From the NCBI GenBank assembly GCA_029202385.1, contig CP119314.1, forward strand, positions 4,577,001 to 4,641,000: 64,000 nucleotides of DNA. The letters are read 5' to 3'. Source of the stretch: Candidatus Sphingomonas phytovorans (GTDB taxonomy: Bacteria; Pseudomonadota; Alphaproteobacteria; Sphingomonadales; Sphingomonadaceae). Positions within the stretch are counted from its first letter, which is position 1. Every line of letters starts with the position of its first letter. Below, in pieces: positions 62,959 to 64,000 of this stretch. Below the pieces are notes generated by a model. It made no database searches. It saw nothing but the letters and a program-made list of their open reading frames with translations, and had not been told where the DNA came from. A program made the position numbers and the translations under genes.

Positions 62959-64000
62959 TCACAGCACCTCGCGGTACACCCGCGCCCATTCCTCCTCGCA
63001 CGTCTCCGCCCGCCGCCGCCCATAGCGTCCCGGATCGAGCCATCTCGGTTCCCGTGGCATCACCGCCTCGGCAAAGGTCAGCGCCAGCGCATCGGCATCG
63101 TCGGGCGAGGCGAGCCCGCGCGCCTTCATATGTTCCTTCTTCTCCAGCAGGATCGACACCTGGTCCGCCGCATACCCATACTCCACCCCGGTCAGGTCGG
63201 CCGCCAGCGCCTCTTCGTCCGGGATCGCCCCGCCCGACAGCCAGCCGCGCATGTTGGTCCACATCTCGGAGCGTTTGTTGGCGGTCTGCACCCGCAAATC
63301 CCCCGCCCACACCACCTCGCGCCCCCGCGCGCCGAACCAGATCTCGACCACATTCTCCACGCCGAGCTGGCGCAGCCGGTCGACCACCGCCGCCCCGATA
63401 TTCCCGGCATCGACGAAGATCGCATCGGGGTGCAACGCCTGCGCCTGCAACGCCACGTCCCCGGCCAGCGTCATCGCATCGACCCGCTGCCAGCGCTTCC
63501 ACGGCCGCGACCGCGCATCCCGCCCGCATCGGATGGCGAGCGTCGAATGATCGTCGCCGAAGCGCGCGCAATCCAGCCCGAAGATCACTGGATCGCTGGT
63601 CAGCCCGATCACGTCGCGCACCCGCGCCGCCTCGACCAGGTCGCCCGCGATGAACTGCATCGAGGAGGCCGAGGGGAACTGCCCGCGAACGCGCACCCGA
63701 ACGATATCGCTGTCCTCGCCATAGGTGGCGACCAGCTCGTCCAGATAGGCGCGGTTCACGCCCTCCACATTGCGGCTGTCGATCTGCGCCGCGTGCCACA
63801 AATGCCGGTGCCGCCCGAAACACTCGCGGAAAGGCCCCGAATTCAGCGTCGGGTTGCCGAAGGCGAGGAACAGGATCTCCGTCTCAGCATCGGTCAGCGC
63901 GCCCAGCGCCACCTCCCACACCTTCGCCGCGATGCCCGATGCCTCGTCGAAGATCAGGATGATTCGCTTGCCCTGGTTGTGCAGCCCGGCGAACGCCTCG
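62959..64000 (-). CDS. Phage terminase large subunit (5' end outside window)
   Basis: The visible 347 codons begin inside the ATPase domain: GKRIILIFDEASGI is the Walker B region and FLAFGNPTLNSGPF the coupling motif. The nuclease domain follows with Asp in FGLDCARFGDD, VDAGNIGAAVVD and the C-terminal DDADALALTFAEA. TerL packages phage or gene-transfer-agent DNA into heads. No other packaging gene is visible here; the neighbour is a housekeeping gene, so it lies at the edge of a prophage or remnant. Confidence 0.9.
   Translation of the reverse strand, partial: EAFAGLHNQGKRIILIFDEASGIAAKVWEVALGALTDAETEILFLAFGNPTLNSGPFRECFGRHRHLWHAAQIDSRNVEGVNRAYLDELVATYGEDSDIVRVRVRGQFPSASSMQFIAGDLVEAARVRDVIGLTSDPVIFGLDCARFGDDHSTLAIRCGRDARSRPWKRWQRVDAMTLAGDVALQAQALHPDAIFVDAGNIGAAVVDRLRQLGVENVVEIWFGARGREVVWAGDLRVQTANKRSEMWTNMRGWLSGGAIPDEEALAADLTGVEYGYAADQVSILLEKKEHMKARGLASPDDADALALTFAEAVMPREPRWLDPGRYGRRRAETCEEEWARVYREVL

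Overview
The window is high-GC bacterial chromosomal DNA whose gene order and proteins look like a sphingomonad (Alphaproteobacteria, Sphingomonadales). The evidence is the hisG-hisD-nusB-thiL-hppA run, the infA-maf-RNase E/G-yacG run, the very large NAD-dependent glutamate dehydrogenase, the FUSC and TonB-receptor types, and several families of GC-rich dispersed inverted repeats. This taxonomic reading is an inference from content; no search was run.

Layout. 1-6705: an ABC-type efflux module (permease, ATPase, membrane-fusion adaptor, preceded by a 42-aa membrane/exported micropeptide) with a sigma-54-type promoter, divergent from its NtrC-family response regulator and histidine kinase. 6733-8498: three small orphan signalling genes. 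9052-11407: a divergent pair made of a MraZ-like and an FtsZ-like paralogue, both altered at key residues. 11415-18087: a complete RNA-repair locus. It holds rtcR (sigma-54 activator with CARF domain) facing a transcription unit that reads tRNA-Pro(UGG), rsr (Ro60), four tRNA-like Y RNAs, rtcB, rtcA. 18084-19887: an alpha/beta hydrolase and a FUSC transporter. 20238-25849: a RiPP cluster with a lasso-like precursor, PqqD-type recognition protein, asparagine-synthetase-like cyclase, HPr-kinase-like protein and a radical SAM C-methyltransferase. 25906-41777: mostly housekeeping (DUF2147, tRNA-Phe, yacG, RNase E/G, maf, infA, S9 peptidase, H+-pyrophosphatase, thiL, nusB, hisD, hisG, DUF2332, hydrolase, pirin, NUDIX, GST, BolA, DnaJ). 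41902-44961: a phage-ejection-protein-like gene whose C-terminus is replaced by a low-GC toxin-like domain, followed by two immunity-like genes. 45008-49059: a VOC/DUF1428/DHFR-like operon divergent from an HxlR regulator. 49166-53258: cobS, an exported unknown, cobT, and an RHH protein. 53634-58065: mntP under a yybP-ykoY manganese riboswitch, divergent from a Fur-boxed siderophore receptor and a SEL1 gene. 58111-64000: NAD-GDH and the 3' part of a phage terminase.

The most unusual material is the RNA-repair locus. The four Y-RNA units can be folded by eye as circularly permuted tRNAs whose acceptor ends are closed by a short loop and whose Ro-binding stem opens the tRNA fold at two different places: the D-loop in three units and the anticodon arm in one. 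A full tRNA-Pro gene sits between the sigma-54 promoter and rsr, five bases before the first possible rsr start. Next come the RiPP cluster with an unusual enzyme set and no visible leader protease, the divergent MraZ/FtsZ pair, and the toxin-tailed phage-like protein.

Genes cooperate in clear blocks. RtcR would sense RNA damage and switch on Rsr, Y RNA and RtcBA. The NtrC-type pair would switch on the efflux module. Fur and Mn2+ would control the receptor and MntP. Three roughly 105-bp inverted-repeat elements have settled inside the his-nusB-thiL and hydrolase-pirin gene junctions.
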